64,000 bases of DNA from Salaquimonas pukyongi (GCF_001953055.1 NZ_CP019044.1:1178001-1242000); one strand, 5' to 3'. Positions 45,305 to 54,960 are shown, counted from the first letter of the stretch. Made by a program: numbers and translations. Notes: generated by a model not told the origin, from the sequence alone.

Positions 45305-45904
45305 ATGTTCTACGACGCGGTTCTGGAAGATCACGGCCTTGCCCACAGCCCGTTCAAGGCGCTGGTTGCACCGCGCCCGATCGGCTGGATTTCGACCTGT
45401 TCGCCCGAAGGCGTAAACAATCTTGCCCCCTACAGCTTTTTCAACGCCGTCTCCTCCCGTCCGGACATGGTGATGTTCTCCTCTGCCGGCAGAAAGGACT
45501 CCCTTGCCAATATCGAGGCGAGTGGAGAATTCGTTTGCAATTACGCAGGCGCAGATCTGGCAGACGCCATGAACGCCACTTCTGCGCCGGCCCCGGCGCA
45601 AATATCGGAATTCGAACTCGCGCAGCTACAGGCCGAACAGAGCACGCTGGTTTCCGCTCCCCGCGTAAGGGGCGTCGCGGCGGCGCTTGAATGCCGCGCC
45701 ACGGAAATTGTGGAATTGAAGGATGTTCACGGTGCATCCGCAGACCATTTCATGGTGATCGGCCAGGTACTCGGTATCTATATTGACGATGCCTACATCA
45801 AGGACGGCCGTTTCGATGTGAAAAAGGCTGCTCCGATTACCCGGCTGGGTTATATGGACTATGCCCGTTTGGGCGATCTGTTCGAGATGCGCCGGCCCGG
45901 CTGA
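45305..45904 (+). CDS. Flavin reductase-like FMN-binding protein
   Basis: The 199-residue protein has the split-barrel flavin-reductase pattern KALVAPRPIGWISTCSPEGVNNLAPYSFFNAVSSRPDMVMFS and KDSLANIEASGEFVCNYAG. It binds FMN and may supply reduced flavin or act on small aromatics. ATG at 45305 lies four bases after the nitroreductase stop. Similar two-gene pairs are frequent in rhizobia. Confidence 0.9.
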   Translation: MFYDAVLEDHGLAHSPFKALVAPRPIGWISTCSPEGVNNLAPYSFFNAVSSRPDMVMFSSAGRKDSLANIEASGEFVCNYAGADLADAMNATSAPAPAQISEFELAQLQAEQSTLVSAPRVRGVAAALECRATEIVELKDVHGASADHFMVIGQVLGIYIDDAYIKDGRFDVKKAAPITRLGYMDYARLGDLFEMRRPG

Positions 45905-45952
45905 CCGGCACGAGCTGCCTTCCAATGGTTAACGAAACCTTCGTTTCCATGG

Positions 45953-45967
45953 TGAACCGAACGTTAA
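45953..45967. promoter_or_regulatory. CtrA-like box, one mismatch
   Basis: TGAACCGAACGTTAA fits TTAA-N7-TTAA with one mismatch, about 100 bp before the DUF2336 gene. Confidence 0.3.
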
Positions 45968-46067
45968 TCCTTTTGCGCTTACAATGACTTGGCTCGCAGC
46001 AGATATGGCCGTGGGGTCCAGCCGGCCTGCAGCAAAATGCAGTTCAGTAAAGGTACGGAGTACGCAT

Positions 46068-47438
46068 TTGTTGATCATTGAAAAACTTGTCGGCTGGATG
46101 GACACAGCGCCCGCCGACAAGCGCGCCAGGGCAGCCAGCGCACTGGTTCGCGCCTGGCAGGTCGCCGATCTTTCACCCGAGCAGCGCGAAAGCGCGGAAG
46201 CGGCAATGACATGCATGCTGGACGATCCTGATGAGGAGGTCCGCCTGTCGCTTTCAACAGCGCTCGCCGAAGCAATCGATCCGCCGCGCCATCTTGTCCT
46301 TGCGCTTGCAGAAGACAGCCCAGAAATATCCCTGCCGGTGCTTGCCCACAGCACGGTTCTGGTCGATGGGGAACTGGTTCATCTGATCGAAAACGGCACT
46401 GAGGAACAACAGGCGGCAATCGCCCGCCGTGCGGTGGTGAATGAGCGTATCGGCGCGACACTTGCCAGCCACGGCTGCAAGTTTGCCTGCCTGATCATGC
46501 TGACCAATCCGGCGGCCCGCCTCACCGAGGACAGTTTTTACACCCTGGCCGAACGTTTCGGCGATTGCTCCCATGCACGCCAATGCCTGTTTGCCCGGCC
46601 TGATATTGGCATGCGCGCGCGCACCCTTTTGATCGAGAAATATGCGGCCTGTCTTGCCGAGGATGAAGATCTTGATCATCCCGCGCGCGAACTTGAAACC
46701 GCAGAGATTGCCGAGAAGGCCATCATCACCTACGCGGCTGAACTGGGGGACAGTGAAAACCGCCAGATTGTCGAGGCGCTGATCGGCCGCCAGAAACTGA
46801 CCACGGCATTCTTGCTGCGGGCGATCTGCATGGGCAATCTGACCCTTTATTGCCATGCCCTCTCGGTTCTTTCCGGTCAGGCGCCGGATCGGGTGGAGCG
46901 TATTTTGAAGGATCAGCGGGCAAACGCCTTCCGCGCCATTTATGAAAAAGCCGGACTGCCTGCTTCAGCAGAACCGGTGTTTTTTGCAGCGCTTGCAAGC
47001 TGGAGCCATCACCTTGGCAATGGGGCTGCTGCGGATGCTTCCAGACTGCCCTACCGGGTCACCCGGGAGGTGCTGGCCGGATATGAGGGCAGGCGGGATG
47101 CGGTGGTCGACGAGCTTTTGATCCTGTTGCGGCGCATTTGCACCGATTTTGCCCGCGAATCAGCACGCAGCAAGGTCAGCGAACTGGCCCTGCGCCACGA
47201 ACAGGCCATGGCATTGCCCCAACCGGAAGAGGCCGTTGAGGAACTAGAACCTGAACAGCTGATGGAATTTGCCGAAAACCTTGCCGAAGAACTGGCCGAA
47301 CTGGCCCTGGAGGACAAATACAGCCTTGGCGAGGCACGCCAGCGCCTTGATGCGGCCAATGGAGGCCAGTCGTCCATTGGCGGACCTTCCAGCCTGTTGG
47401 AGCAGGGGCTTGCTGGCGATCTTGAACGGGCAGCATGA
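46068..47438 (+). CDS. DUF2336 family protein
   Basis: The 456-residue, all-helical protein begins (TTG at 46068) LLIIEKLVGWMDTAPADKRARAASALVRAW and continues with HEAT-like repeats typical of DUF2336 (DDPDEEVRLSLSTALAEA, ISLPVLAHSTVLVD, CKFACLIMLTN), ending in a Glu-rich helix. GGAG lies 7 bp before the TTG. The family is confined to alphaproteobacteria; no biochemical role is known. A CtrA-like box lies upstream, consistent with cell-cycle control. Confidence 0.83.
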   Translation: MLIIEKLVGWMDTAPADKRARAASALVRAWQVADLSPEQRESAEAAMTCMLDDPDEEVRLSLSTALAEAIDPPRHLVLALAEDSPEISLPVLAHSTVLVDGELVHLIENGTEEQQAAIARRAVVNERIGATLASHGCKFACLIMLTNPAARLTEDSFYTLAERFGDCSHARQCLFARPDIGMRARTLLIEKYAACLAEDEDLDHPARELETAEIAEKAIITYAAELGDSENRQIVEALIGRQKLTTAFLLRAICMGNLTLYCHALSVLSGQAPDRVERILKDQRANAFRAIYEKAGLPASAEPVFFAALASWSHHLGNGAAADASRLPYRVTREVLAGYEGRRDAVVDELLILLRRICTDFARESARSKVSELALRHEQAMALPQPEEAVEELEPEQLMEFAENLAEELAELALEDKYSLGEARQRLDAANGGQSSIGGPSSLLEQGLAGDLERAA

Positions 47439-47456
47439 TCCGCCGCCCCATCTGTC

Positions 47457-48215
47457 TCAATACTGGAATTGTTCAGCCAGAATGCGCTCATCCCAGGAGT
47501 GATCGGGATCGAAAAGGATGATGCCCTTTGAGTCGCGGTCCTCGCGAACGGTGACCTTGACGACGGACTTTACCTCGAAATGATCGGCGACCGCATTGAC
47601 CGGCCGCTTCTGCGCCTCGTTGATGTCGATTTCCACGACGCTTCTTGACGGAATGAGTGCTCCGCGCCAGCGCCGTGGCCGGAACGGGCTGATCGGCGTC
47701 AGCGCCAGCAGCGGCGCATCGAGCGGCAGGATTGGCCCGTGCGCCGACAGATTATAGGCGGTTGAGCCTGCCGGCGTTGCCACCAGAATGCCGTCTCCCA
47801 CCAGGTTTTGCAGCCGTACCTTTCCGTCGATGGTGATTTTCAGGCTGGCTGCCTGATAGGATTGGCGCAGCAGCGAAACCTCGTTGATTGCCTTGTGCCG
47901 GTATTTCTTGCCGCCGGCATCCACCGCATTCATCACCAGGGGCTGGATGACACTTTCGCTCGCCTTGGCCAGGCGCTCTTCCAGGTCTTCCTCCCGGTAC
48001 TCATTCATCAAAAAGCCCACGGTGCCCTTGTTCATGCCGTAGACACCGGTGCCGGAATTCATGAAGCGGTGCTGGGTGGACAGCATGAAACCGTCACCGC
48101 CCAGGGCAACGATGTAGTCTGCTTCACCGGGTGGAACGCTGCCATAGCGCTGCTCCAGCCGTTTGAGGCCTTCAAGCGCTTCCTTCGAGCGGCTGGCGAC
48201 AAATGCGATTTTCAA
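47457..48215 (-). CDS. nadK: NAD kinase
   Basis: The 252-residue enzyme has the catalytic motif [27 protein letters not shown], and NEVSLLRQ plus [21 protein letters not shown]. It phosphorylates NAD to NADP in the cytoplasm. The start is a TTG at 48215 with CAGGAAC upstream; it gives MKIAFVAS, the usual N terminus. A longer frame to 48350 is unlikely. Confidence 0.95.
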   Translation of the reverse strand: MKIAFVASRSKEALEGLKRLEQRYGSVPPGEADYIVALGGDGFMLSTQHRFMNSGTGVYGMNKGTVGFLMNEYREEDLEERLAKASESVIQPLVMNAVDAGGKKYRHKAINEVSLLRQSYQAASLKITIDGKVRLQNLVGDGILVATPAGSTAYNLSAHGPILPLDAPLLALTPISPFRPRRWRGALIPSRSVVEIDINEAQKRPVNAVADHFEVKSVVKVTVREDRDSKGIILFDPDHSWDERILAEQFQY

Positions 48216-48450
48216 TGGAAGTTCCTGATTGAAGGTGACGGGAGGGACGGGCGGGAATGGTAGTCTACATTGAAGGACAGCCAACGCAAAGGCGATTGCC
48301 TGGCATTGCGCACTGCTGATTAGGGCTTTGTTAATCCTGTTGGCCGACAATTTGGTGAGGAATGCATGGTTGCCGAAAATTGCCGGCAGCCTGCACGACC
48401 ATCAATTAACCCATGGGGCTTTTGCCCTTGCAACAGTAGCGAGTAAGTCA

Positions 48451-48675
48451 ATGATCCGTCCAGCCAGCCAGATCGAGTACCCGCCTTCCGAAGCTCTTCG
48501 TGCAAAAGCAAGCATGTTGGCCCGCATGGAAGCGCTGAAATCTTCCAGCGATGCACTGATGGCCATCATCGCCGAGCGTGTCACAGCCGAGCGGGCCGAA
48601 AACCAGCCGGAAGTGGACCGCCTCACCGTTGAGCAGGATCGTCTGATCGCCAACATGAAGCAGCTCGCTGCTTAG
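48451..48675 (+). CDS. Hypothetical small coiled-coil protein, 74 residues
   Basis: The predicted protein is one long helix with heptads: MLARMEALKSSSDALMAIIAERVTAERAEN and RLTVEQDRLIANMKQLAA. An ATG at 48451 is weakly supported by a GCGAGTAAGTCA leader. It is convergent with ggt and separated by a bidirectional hairpin. Function unknown. Confidence 0.55.
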   Translation: MIRPASQIEYPPSEALRAKASMLARMEALKSSSDALMAIIAERVTAERAENQPEVDRLTVEQDRLIANMKQLAA

Positions 48676-48726
48676 AATGCAAATACCCGGCAGGCCGGGG
48701 CACGATCAGGCCTGAACCAAAGGACG

Positions 48727-48749
48727 CCCTGCGGGTATTTCCCGCAGGG
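48727..48749. terminator. Bidirectional hairpin between two convergent genes
   Basis: CCCTGCGGG and CCCGCAGGG form a 9-bp perfect stem with a 5-nt loop, followed by weak T-rich tracts on both strands. Confidence 0.55.
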
Positions 48750-48776
48750 TTCCTTGCGTTCCGTAAACAGTAGATA

Positions 48777-50562
48777 TCAATCCCCCAGTACAACGCCTTC
48801 GCGCCGGGGGTCGGCCCCCCTTCAAGCCCGCCACCGGTGAACACGATGCCGTGCAGGCCTGAATTGAGCTGGCGCGCTTCAACCCGGTAGCCGAAATCCG
48901 CCAGGGCAGGTGCCAGTTCCTCGGCAGCCGTTCCTTCCTCCACATCATAGGTGCCGAAGCGGTTGACGAGATGCGGCAGATTGATGGCCGCCTGAACATC
49001 CATCTCCCAGTCGATCATGGCGATGAGCGTTTTGGCCACATAGCCGATGATACGGCTGCCGCCGGGCGAGCCGATCAGCAGCCAGGGCCGGTCATCACGG
49101 TAGACGATGGTCGGCGCCATGGAAGACCGCGGCCGCTTGCCGGGTTCAAGGCGGTTTGCCACCGGCCTGCCGGCAAATTCCGGCACGAAGGAAAAATCCG
49201 TCAGCTCATTGTTGAGCAGAAACCCGCGCACCATCAGCCGGGAGCCGAAGGCATTCTCGATGGTTGTGGTCATGGACACTGCGTTGCCATACCGGTCGGC
49301 GATCGAAAAATGGCTGGTTGAAGGCAATTCCAGCGACTGTTCATCGGCAAATCGCCCGGCATGGTCGCGGGGTGGATCGCCAGGCTGCACTTCGTTTTGC
49401 GGCAGGGATTTCGGTCCGCCATCTGGCGCCTTGAGAAGCTTTGCCCGCTCTGCAAGATAGGCCCGGTTCAAAAGGCCCTTCGGCATTTTCACAAAATCGC
49501 TGTCAGCCATGTAGCGGCCCCGGTCGGCAAAGGCCAGCCGCGAGGCTTCCCCGATCAGCCGCCAGGCTTCCGGGCTGTCCGGCCCAAGGGCGGCAAGGTC
49601 GTAGGCTTCAAGCATGCCGAGAATTTGCCCGGCGGTGAGCATGCCGGAGGAAGGCGGCCCCATCCCGCAGACTTTTGTCTTGCGGTAGTCAAAACAGACC
49701 GGCGGGCGTTCCTTGACCTGATAGGCGCTTAGGTCGGCCATCGCCAAAAGGCCGCGATTGCCTTCGGCAGATTGAATCACATTGACAATGTCTTCAGCTA
49801 TCTTGCCGGAATAAAAGGCCTTTTCACCCTCCGAAGCGATAGCGCGAAGGGTTTGCGCATAGGCCGGGTTTTTCAACACCGTGCCCGGAAACATCGGCAC
49901 GCCTTCCTCGGAGAAGAAATACTGCCGGGTTTGCGGATAGCGAAACAGGCTTTCGGCATTGCGGGCGATTGACTCATTGAGCCGCGGCGTAACGGTAAAG
50001 CCCTGTTCGGCCAGCTCGATGGCCGGTTCGAACAATTCCGCCCAGTCGAGCTTGCCGTGCTTGCGATGAACCCTAGCCAGCAGCGCAACCGTGCCCGGTG
50101 TACCAACCGAGCGCCCGCCGATGACGGCATCGAAGAATTTCATCGGTTCGCCGTCCGGCCCCATGAACAGACTGCCATCGGCCGCCATTGGCGCCGTCTC
50201 ACGGCCATCATAGGTAACAAGCCGGTCATCCTCGCTGTCGTGATATAGCAGGAAAGCCCCCCGCCCAGGCCGGAAGACTGCGGTTCGACAAGCCCCAGCA
50301 CCAGTTGCACAGCAATCATGGCGTCGGCTGCCGTTCCGCCCTTTTCCAGCATGGCAATTCCGGCTGCGCTCGCTTGGGGATGGGCTGCCGCGACCATCTG
50401 GCTCTTTGCCGTTACAAGCCTGTTTTCAGCCCGGTCATGGCCGGTTTCAGGCTGTATCGCATCGCTTGCCTGCTGGGCGGATGCAGTTGCCAGAAATGCC
50501 AGGATAAAGGCAAAGGCCGGTAGCACCCGGCAGGTGCCGGATTGCAAAAATGGAATTGGCAT
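48777..50562 (-). CDS. ggt: Gamma-glutamyltransferase, with two frame breaks
   Basis: The periplasmic enzyme cleaves glutathione. A signal peptide (VLPAFAFILAFLATASAQQ) precedes VTAKSQMVAAAHPQASAAGIAMLEKGGTAADAMIA. The catalytic Thr is in LPSTSHFSIADRYGNAVSMTTTIENAFGS. Adding one G/C at the C run 50257-50262 restores GLGGGAFLLYHDSEDDR, and another at 48815-48820 restores GLEGGADPRREGVVLGD with a stop at 48777. Both breaks are in 6-base runs, so they look like base-call errors; repaired length is 595 residues. Confidence 0.92.
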
Positions 50563-50565
50563 TCG

Positions 50566-50901
50566 CTAATTGCGCCGCATCAAAAACCGCATGGTGTCTT
50601 TCCACGGATCATCAATGCAAATCCCGCCCACATGGCATCTGGGGTTATCCAGCGTCTGGGTGAATTTCGGCTTGGTGATCAGGCCGTGGTCACAGAAAAC
50701 GCGGTTTCTCACCACGCGGTCATAGGCCGTGTTGGTAAAACTCATGACAACAGCGCCACTTTGTTGAACCAGCGCTCGCGCCTGCTGGCAGGTCAGTTGG
50801 CGGGCATCGACCCTGGCCGCCTGTGCGGGGGAAAATGCTGCAAGGACGGATGTCAGCGTCAGTGTGGCGGCAAGAGCAGCCTTTAAACGGTGCGCAAACA
50901 T
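50566..50901 (-). CDS. Small secreted Cys-containing protein
   Basis: The 111-residue protein has a signal peptide (AALAATLTLTSVLAAFSPAQA) and a mature part RVDARQLTCQQARALVQQSGAVVMSF with conserved-looking cysteines (TCQQ, VFCDHG, RCHVGGICIDD). Such short secreted proteins with a Tyr-Asp/Arg pattern recur in Rhizobiales without known function. ATG at 50901 follows AGGAGAAGAC. It lies 3 bp upstream of ggt, so the two may be cotranscribed. Confidence 0.8.
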   Translation of the reverse strand: MFAHRLKAALAATLTLTSVLAAFSPAQAARVDARQLTCQQARALVQQSGAVVMSFTNTAYDRVVRNRVFCDHGLITKPKFTQTLDNPRCHVGGICIDDPWKDTMRFLMRRN

Positions 50902-51261
50902 GTCTTCTCCTTTCTGGGCAAAAGCCTGTATCGGTGCACTCTGGATAGCGCGAACCGCTTTGACAAGCTTCGCCCGGAGAATTGGCGCAATTGTGAACGG
51001 TGCCACGCCATTTTGCGCCGGAATGCCGTTTTCCTGGCAACAAAGTGGTGTTTGTACGCTTTTCGCGCTTTCGAACCGCGGTTTGATACGATAAGTTCAC
51101 CCAAGGCCACACAGTGGACTACAAGGCCACACAGTGGACACAAACGGCATGCAGGCGGTGTGGGCACTGGCTGTACAGCACGGTGGGCATTCAGGATGCG
51201 GGAACAATCCCCGGTTCCATCCAGCCTGATTTGATCTCGGCAAGGAACGGTACGGGCGGCG
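50902..51261. other. Intergenic region with 18-bp direct repeats
   Basis: CAAGGCCACACAGTGGAC occurs at 51102-51119 and 51122-51139 (20-bp period). The 360 bp hold no gene. The repeats lie 120-160 bp before the OlsF-like start and could be an operator for it. Confidence 0.6.
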
Positions 51262-53172
51262 ATGACAGTCACGGACAAGCCGAACAGCAGCGCTGCGGTT
51301 AAGGTCAGCCCGGATCGCAAGGCCGGTCTTTCGACCCAGCCCCACCAGATGCGCTACAATCCCGACGGTTCGGGCGGGCCGGGGCCGAAATATCTGCGCA
51401 CCGAGGAACTCCTGGACGCCGACACCGAGACCCTGCCCGGCCGCGCTGCCGTGTGGCTTGCCGAAAAGGTGCTTGGCATCGGCCACGTCAACGCGATCTG
51501 CCGCAAGGCCGGCATGCCCTGGCCTTCCAGCCGGCAGATGATCGATCATCTGTTCCGGGAATTTTCGATAAGCTGGAAGGTCAGCAATCCGGAAATGTTC
51601 GACCGCCTTGAGGGCAAGCCTGCCGTTTTTGTCGGAAATCACCCCTATGGCATGGCCGATGCCTTCGCCATGAACAACATGCTGGAAACCCACCGGCCCA
51701 ACTTCAAGCTGTTTGCCAATTCGTTCCTGACCAGCGCGGATTCGATCACCCACAAATTGCTGTTCGTTGACCCGTTCATGAATGAAAAAAGCCGCGCCAT
51801 GAACCGCCGCTCGATGATGTCGGCGCTCAAGCATCTGAAGGAAGGGGGCGATCTTGCCCTGTTTCCCGGACGCCTGTGCTCGCACCTTAAATGGGGGCAG
51901 CGCGTCATTCAGGATGGCGAATGGACCGATCAGGTGCGCATTTTTGTCGAGGCAGGCGGCGCCAATCTGGTCCCGGTTCATGTTTCAGGGCGCAACAGCT
52001 GGCGTTTTCAGGCTGCCGGGCTGGTCCATCCCAAACTGCGTACCCTGCTGATCCTGCGTGAATTCATCCGCGGCGGCCACGATTTTTCCTTCACGCTGGG
52101 CGAACCCGTTCCCGCCGAGGCGCTGATAAAGGCCGGACGCATCGCGCCTCCCGGCCAGATTGCCCGCGCACTCACCTATGCCACCAACCCGCGCTATGCA
52201 GCCCAGTTCAAGGGCAGGGGCGATGTCCCGGTCCGCGTCCCCCAGACCCGCAGCGCCGCTGCCGCTGCTGCAGTCAAACAGCCCCCCGCCAGCGCCTTGC
52301 GCAAGGCCTTGGCTGACTGGCCTGTGCTGGTCGAGCATGGCGCATTGAAAACCTACAATGTGCGCCACGGCATGCCGGAAAGCCTGAAAGCGGCGATTGC
52401 CCGCGTGCGTTTCGATGCCTATGCAGGCGGCGCCTCGGTGGCTTCGCCCCTGGATCTGATCGATGAATATGACCGCGTCTACTCCCACCTTGTCCTGTGG
52501 GACGAGGAAGCCGGCCGGATCGCCGGCAGTTACCGCTACATCATTCCTTCGCGCATTGAAGGCGGGGTCGATCTTTCCGATCTGGTGTCTGCCTCGATCT
52601 TCCATTTGAAACAGCCCTTTGTCGACATTCTTCCCCAGGCGCTGGAACTTGGCCGTGCCGCCATCAGCGAGGACTACCAGCGCTCTTATGCGCCGCTGAT
52701 GATGATGTGGCGCGGCATCATGGACATATTGCGCCGGGACAAATCGCTGAAATACCTGATCGGGCCGGTCACGATCCCGCAAAGTTATTCTCCGCTGTCG
52801 CGCCATGTGCTCAAGCGTTTTCTGGAAAAGACGTCTTCGGATCCCTCGCTGTTCGGCTATGCCGCGCCGCGCAAGCCCTTTACCGTGCCCCTGCCGCTGC
52901 AGGTCGAAGTCGACGATCTGATCGGCGAGGCGAAAACCGTGCCGGAGATCGGCTGCATCATCGAGGCCCTGGAAGGCGGCGAACGCAAGCTGCCCGTGCT
53001 CTATCGCCAATATGCCAATGTCGGGCTGAAATATGTGGCAACGGGCGAGTGGCCCGAACTCGACCACGCCATGGCCTCGCTTGCCGTGCTCGATCTTTCC
53101 CAGGCGCGGCGCGACTTCGTTTCGCGCTATCTCGGCAAGGAAAACGCCGAAGAGTTCTTCGAGGGCCGCTGA
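51262..53172 (+). CDS. Bifunctional acyltransferase: PlsC-like N-terminal and OlsB-like GNAT C-terminal domains (OlsF-like)
   Basis: Residues about 95-330 form a phospholipid acyltransferase domain: PAVFVGNHPYGMADAF (His, Asp) and LALFPGRLC. Residues about 355-600 form a GNAT domain of the OlsB/hemolysin type (YNVRHGMPESLKAAIARVRFDAYAGG, YDRVYSHLVLWDEEAGRIAGSYRYI). The same two activities, fused, make ornithine lipid in OlsF of Serratia; in most rhizobia OlsA and OlsB are separate genes. The 636-residue product is predicted to build ornithine or a similar aminolipid. ATG at 51262; upstream direct repeats might regulate it. Confidence 0.83.
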   Translation: MTVTDKPNSSAAVKVSPDRKAGLSTQPHQMRYNPDGSGGPGPKYLRTEELLDADTETLPGRAAVWLAEKVLGIGHVNAICRKAGMPWPSSRQMIDHLFREFSISWKVSNPEMFDRLEGKPAVFVGNHPYGMADAFAMNNMLETHRPNFKLFANSFLTSADSITHKLLFVDPFMNEKSRAMNRRSMMSALKHLKEGGDLALFPGRLCSHLKWGQRVIQDGEWTDQVRIFVEAGGANLVPVHVSGRNSWRFQAAGLVHPKLRTLLILREFIRGGHDFSFTLGEPVPAEALIKAGRIAPPGQIARALTYATNPRYAAQFKGRGDVPVRVPQTRSAAAAAAVKQPPASALRKALADWPVLVEHGALKTYNVRHGMPESLKAAIARVRFDAYAGGASVASPLDLIDEYDRVYSHLVLWDEEAGRIAGSYRYIIPSRIEGGVDLSDLVSASIFHLKQPFVDILPQALELGRAAISEDYQRSYAPLMMMWRGIMDILRRDKSLKYLIGPVTIPQSYSPLSRHVLKRFLEKTSSDPSLFGYAAPRKPFTVPLPLQVEVDDLIGEAKTVPEIGCIIEALEGGERKLPVLYRQYANVGLKYVATGEWPELDHAMASLAVLDLSQARRDFVSRYLGKENAEEFFEGR

Positions 53173-53520
53173 GCACGCCCCCCGCAACGGCGCCACCCAT
53201 CTTGCCGTGAGCTGCTTCCCAACGCCGTTTCTGGCGCCCCACGCCGTGCTTTTCCCTTTCTTTCATGCCGATAGAAAGCGTGATGTAACACTTTGCATAA
53301 CAAATTGAATTCAAAAGATTTTTTACACTGAAACCAGGCTTTACCGCAGATCAAGATTTCGCACTATTTTCGCCGGATTGCCGCCATGTTGGAAGGCAGT
53401 ATCGGCCGTTGCGCCACCCGGGCAACATACCCGTAAGTAGCGCATCCCGAGAAACGGGCCAGCCGTTGCGGCCAGGTGCCGGCGGCCACGCGCCCGACAG
53501 CGTTCCTCAAGGAGGTAGTT
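53173..53520. other. Intergenic region before the EF-hand genes
   Basis: There is no gene. A run of T-rich sequence (about 53312-53320) and CCCGAGAAACGGG are visible; the promoter for the first EF-hand gene probably lies in the final 150 bp. Confidence 0.45.
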
Positions 53521-53745
53521 ATGAAGAAACTTGTTCTTGCCCTTTCCCTTGCCGGGTTTGCCGCATTGCCGGCACTCGCACAGGAAGCCGACTTCACCAA
53601 GGTGGATGCCGATGCCGATGGCATGGTGTCCATGGAAGAAGCCGCTGCTGCAGGCTGGACCTGGACGGAAGACGACTTCAAGGCAGCCGACGCCGATGGT
53701 GACGGCTCTCTCAACGCCGAGGAATTTGCTGCTGCGGCGGGCTGA
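53521..53745 (+). CDS. Secreted EF-hand protein, copy 1
   Basis: A 74-residue protein with a signal peptide (LVLALSLAGFAALPALA) followed by two canonical EF loops, DADADGMVSMEE and DADGDGSLNAEE, each with Asp at 1, 3, 5 and Glu at 12. AAGGAGGTAGTT before the ATG is a strong ribosome site. Its neighbour at 54134 is a paralog. It probably binds calcium in the periplasm. Confidence 0.9.
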   Translation: MKKLVLALSLAGFAALPALAQEADFTKVDADADGMVSMEEAAAAGWTWTEDDFKAADADGDGSLNAEEFAAAAG

Positions 53746-53905
53746 GCCTCATGGAGCAGTTTGGGTTGGCCGTAATCGGACGGTCTGAATTGCTCTGACC
53801 GGTTGGCCGTTCCCGGTTTTGCCGAACTGCGGAACGGCCAGGGGCTGCTGCCGGCAGACGGGTCCCCCGGCCCGGCCTCAAAAGGGCGCCGGCAGTATCT
53901 GGGAA

Positions 53906-53938
53906 GGCCATTCGCGGCATGTCCGCGGATGGCCTTTT
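53906..53938 (+). terminator. Rho-independent terminator after EF-hand copy 1
   Basis: GGCCATTCGCGG (53906-53917) pairs with CCGCGGATGGCC (53923-53934), one G-U, and is followed by TTTT. Confidence 0.8.
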
Positions 53939-54133
53939 GCTTGTTGCTGTTTCGAGGAGGATTCCCGCAGTGTGGCGGCAGATGAAATAATTGCTGCCCG
54001 CGCCCGGCAACAGCCTTGAATCCGCCGCAATCCGGGCGCCTTGGCAGAGATGCCGCAGGGGACGGAAATGAGGTGCGAACCAGTCCGGTTCCAGCCTCTG
54101 CCCGCTGCGGTTTTCTTACGGAGTTGTCCAGAA
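53939..54133. other. Spacer between the EF-hand genes
   Basis: No gene. It contains the likely promoter and leader of the second EF-hand gene; no clear consensus is seen. Confidence 0.4.
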
Positions 54134-54376
54134 ATGAAGAGAATCGTTCTCGCACTCGCAGTCGCGGGTTTTGCTTCCCTGTCCGTCCTTTCAATGTCTG
54201 CTCAGGCAACCGAAACGGACTTTGCCATGGTCGATACTGACACTGACGGCATGGTCTCCCTGGAAGAGGTAACTGCGGCCGGCTGGGATTGGAGTGAAGA
54301 GCAGTTCGACGAGGCCGACGCCGATGGCGACGGCGCGCTCAACAGCGAGGAGTTTGCAGCCGCAACCGCCGGCTGA
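54134..54376 (+). CDS. Secreted EF-hand protein, copy 2
   Basis: A paralog of the gene at 53521, 80 residues, with signal peptide (VLALAVAGFASLSVLSMSAQA) and EF loops DTDTDGMVSLEE and DADGDGALNSEE. It starts at 54134; no strong Shine-Dalgarno is visible (GAGTTGTCCAGAA). Separate terminators after each copy suggest independent transcription. Confidence 0.88.
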   Translation: MKRIVLALAVAGFASLSVLSMSAQATETDFAMVDTDTDGMVSLEEVTAAGWDWSEEQFDEADADGDGALNSEEFAAATAG

Positions 54377-54489
54377 GTACTGCCGGCTTCTGCCAGCCGC
54401 TTTCTGCGGGACTGGGCGCAGCAGAGCTCATTGCCTGCCCCTGCATGGTACCCGCCCGCCCGATCCATCGCACAAAGCCCGACAATGCT

Positions 54490-54518
54490 CCCCCGGTGTC
54501 ACCCACCGGGGGTTTTTT
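54490..54518 (+). terminator. Rho-independent terminator after EF-hand copy 2
   Basis: CCCCCGGTG (54490-54498) and CACCGGGGG (54504-54512) form a 9-bp stem with a 5-base loop, followed by six T. Confidence 0.93.
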
Positions 54519-54560
54519 AAAGAAACAGGGAGTTGGCAAAATTTGAAGTCTGTCGATAGC

Positions 54561-54598
54561 GATCATTTCTCCTGGTCTAAAGACCAGGAGAAATGATC
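54561..54598. repeat. Perfect 18-bp inverted repeat upstream of the HNH islet
   Basis: GATCATTTCTCCTGGTCT is followed by AA and its exact reverse complement. It lies 42 bp before the first gene of the AT-rich islet. It has no T run, so it is not a normal terminator; an operator, a recombination end or a nuclease target are possible. Confidence 0.9.
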
Positions 54599-54639
54599 AA
54601 GAAAATAGCTCATCTTCGGCACTGAAGGGGTGTTTGAAG

Positions 54640-54960
54640 ATGATAACCAAAGTTACCTATCGCTACCGTGATGCATCAAACTACAAGTTTTGGGGTGAGT
54701 TTCATGTATCAGGTAAATTCAGCTTGGAGATGGTAGAAGATTGCCTATTCGATGGGGAGTTTTTTGTGCCTCATGAAGTCGGGTTGCCCCATCTCCTCAA
54801 CCTGCCCATGAATGAGGATGATCACTATCTCCACACATTGGAGAAATTTGAAGCTGTATCCAGCGGGGAACCGATCTGTAGTGCAGACGAACTTGCAGAA
54901 CGGTTCAAATCAGCGCATCGTAACGGTTGGTTTTCGAGTTTTACAAACAAGCTATGGTAA
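54640..54960 (+). CDS. HNH-partner hypothetical protein, 106 residues
   Basis: The ATG gives MITKVTYRYRDASNYKFWGEF, then SLEMVEDCLFDGEFFVPHEVGLPHLLNL and DDHYLHTLEKFEAV. This short family with FxPHEVGLPxL is found widely beside other accessory genes. Low GC and a 7-bp overlap with the HNH gene indicate a two-gene unit. Role unknown; it could be an immunity or specificity partner. Confidence 0.7.
   Translation: MITKVTYRYRDASNYKFWGEFHVSGKFSLEMVEDCLFDGEFFVPHEVGLPHLLNLPMNEDDHYLHTLEKFEAVSSGEPICSADELAERFKSAHRNGWFSSFTNKLW

Noticed and set aside
51985-53196. A 403-residue minus-strand frame opposite the OlsF-like gene
   Set aside because: Shadow of a long, motif-rich coding sequence; no recognisable domain.
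53364-54209. A 281-residue minus-strand frame across the EF-hand region
   Set aside because: It is Ser/Ala/Pro-rich, runs antisense to an EF-hand gene with a strong ribosome site, and crosses a terminator.
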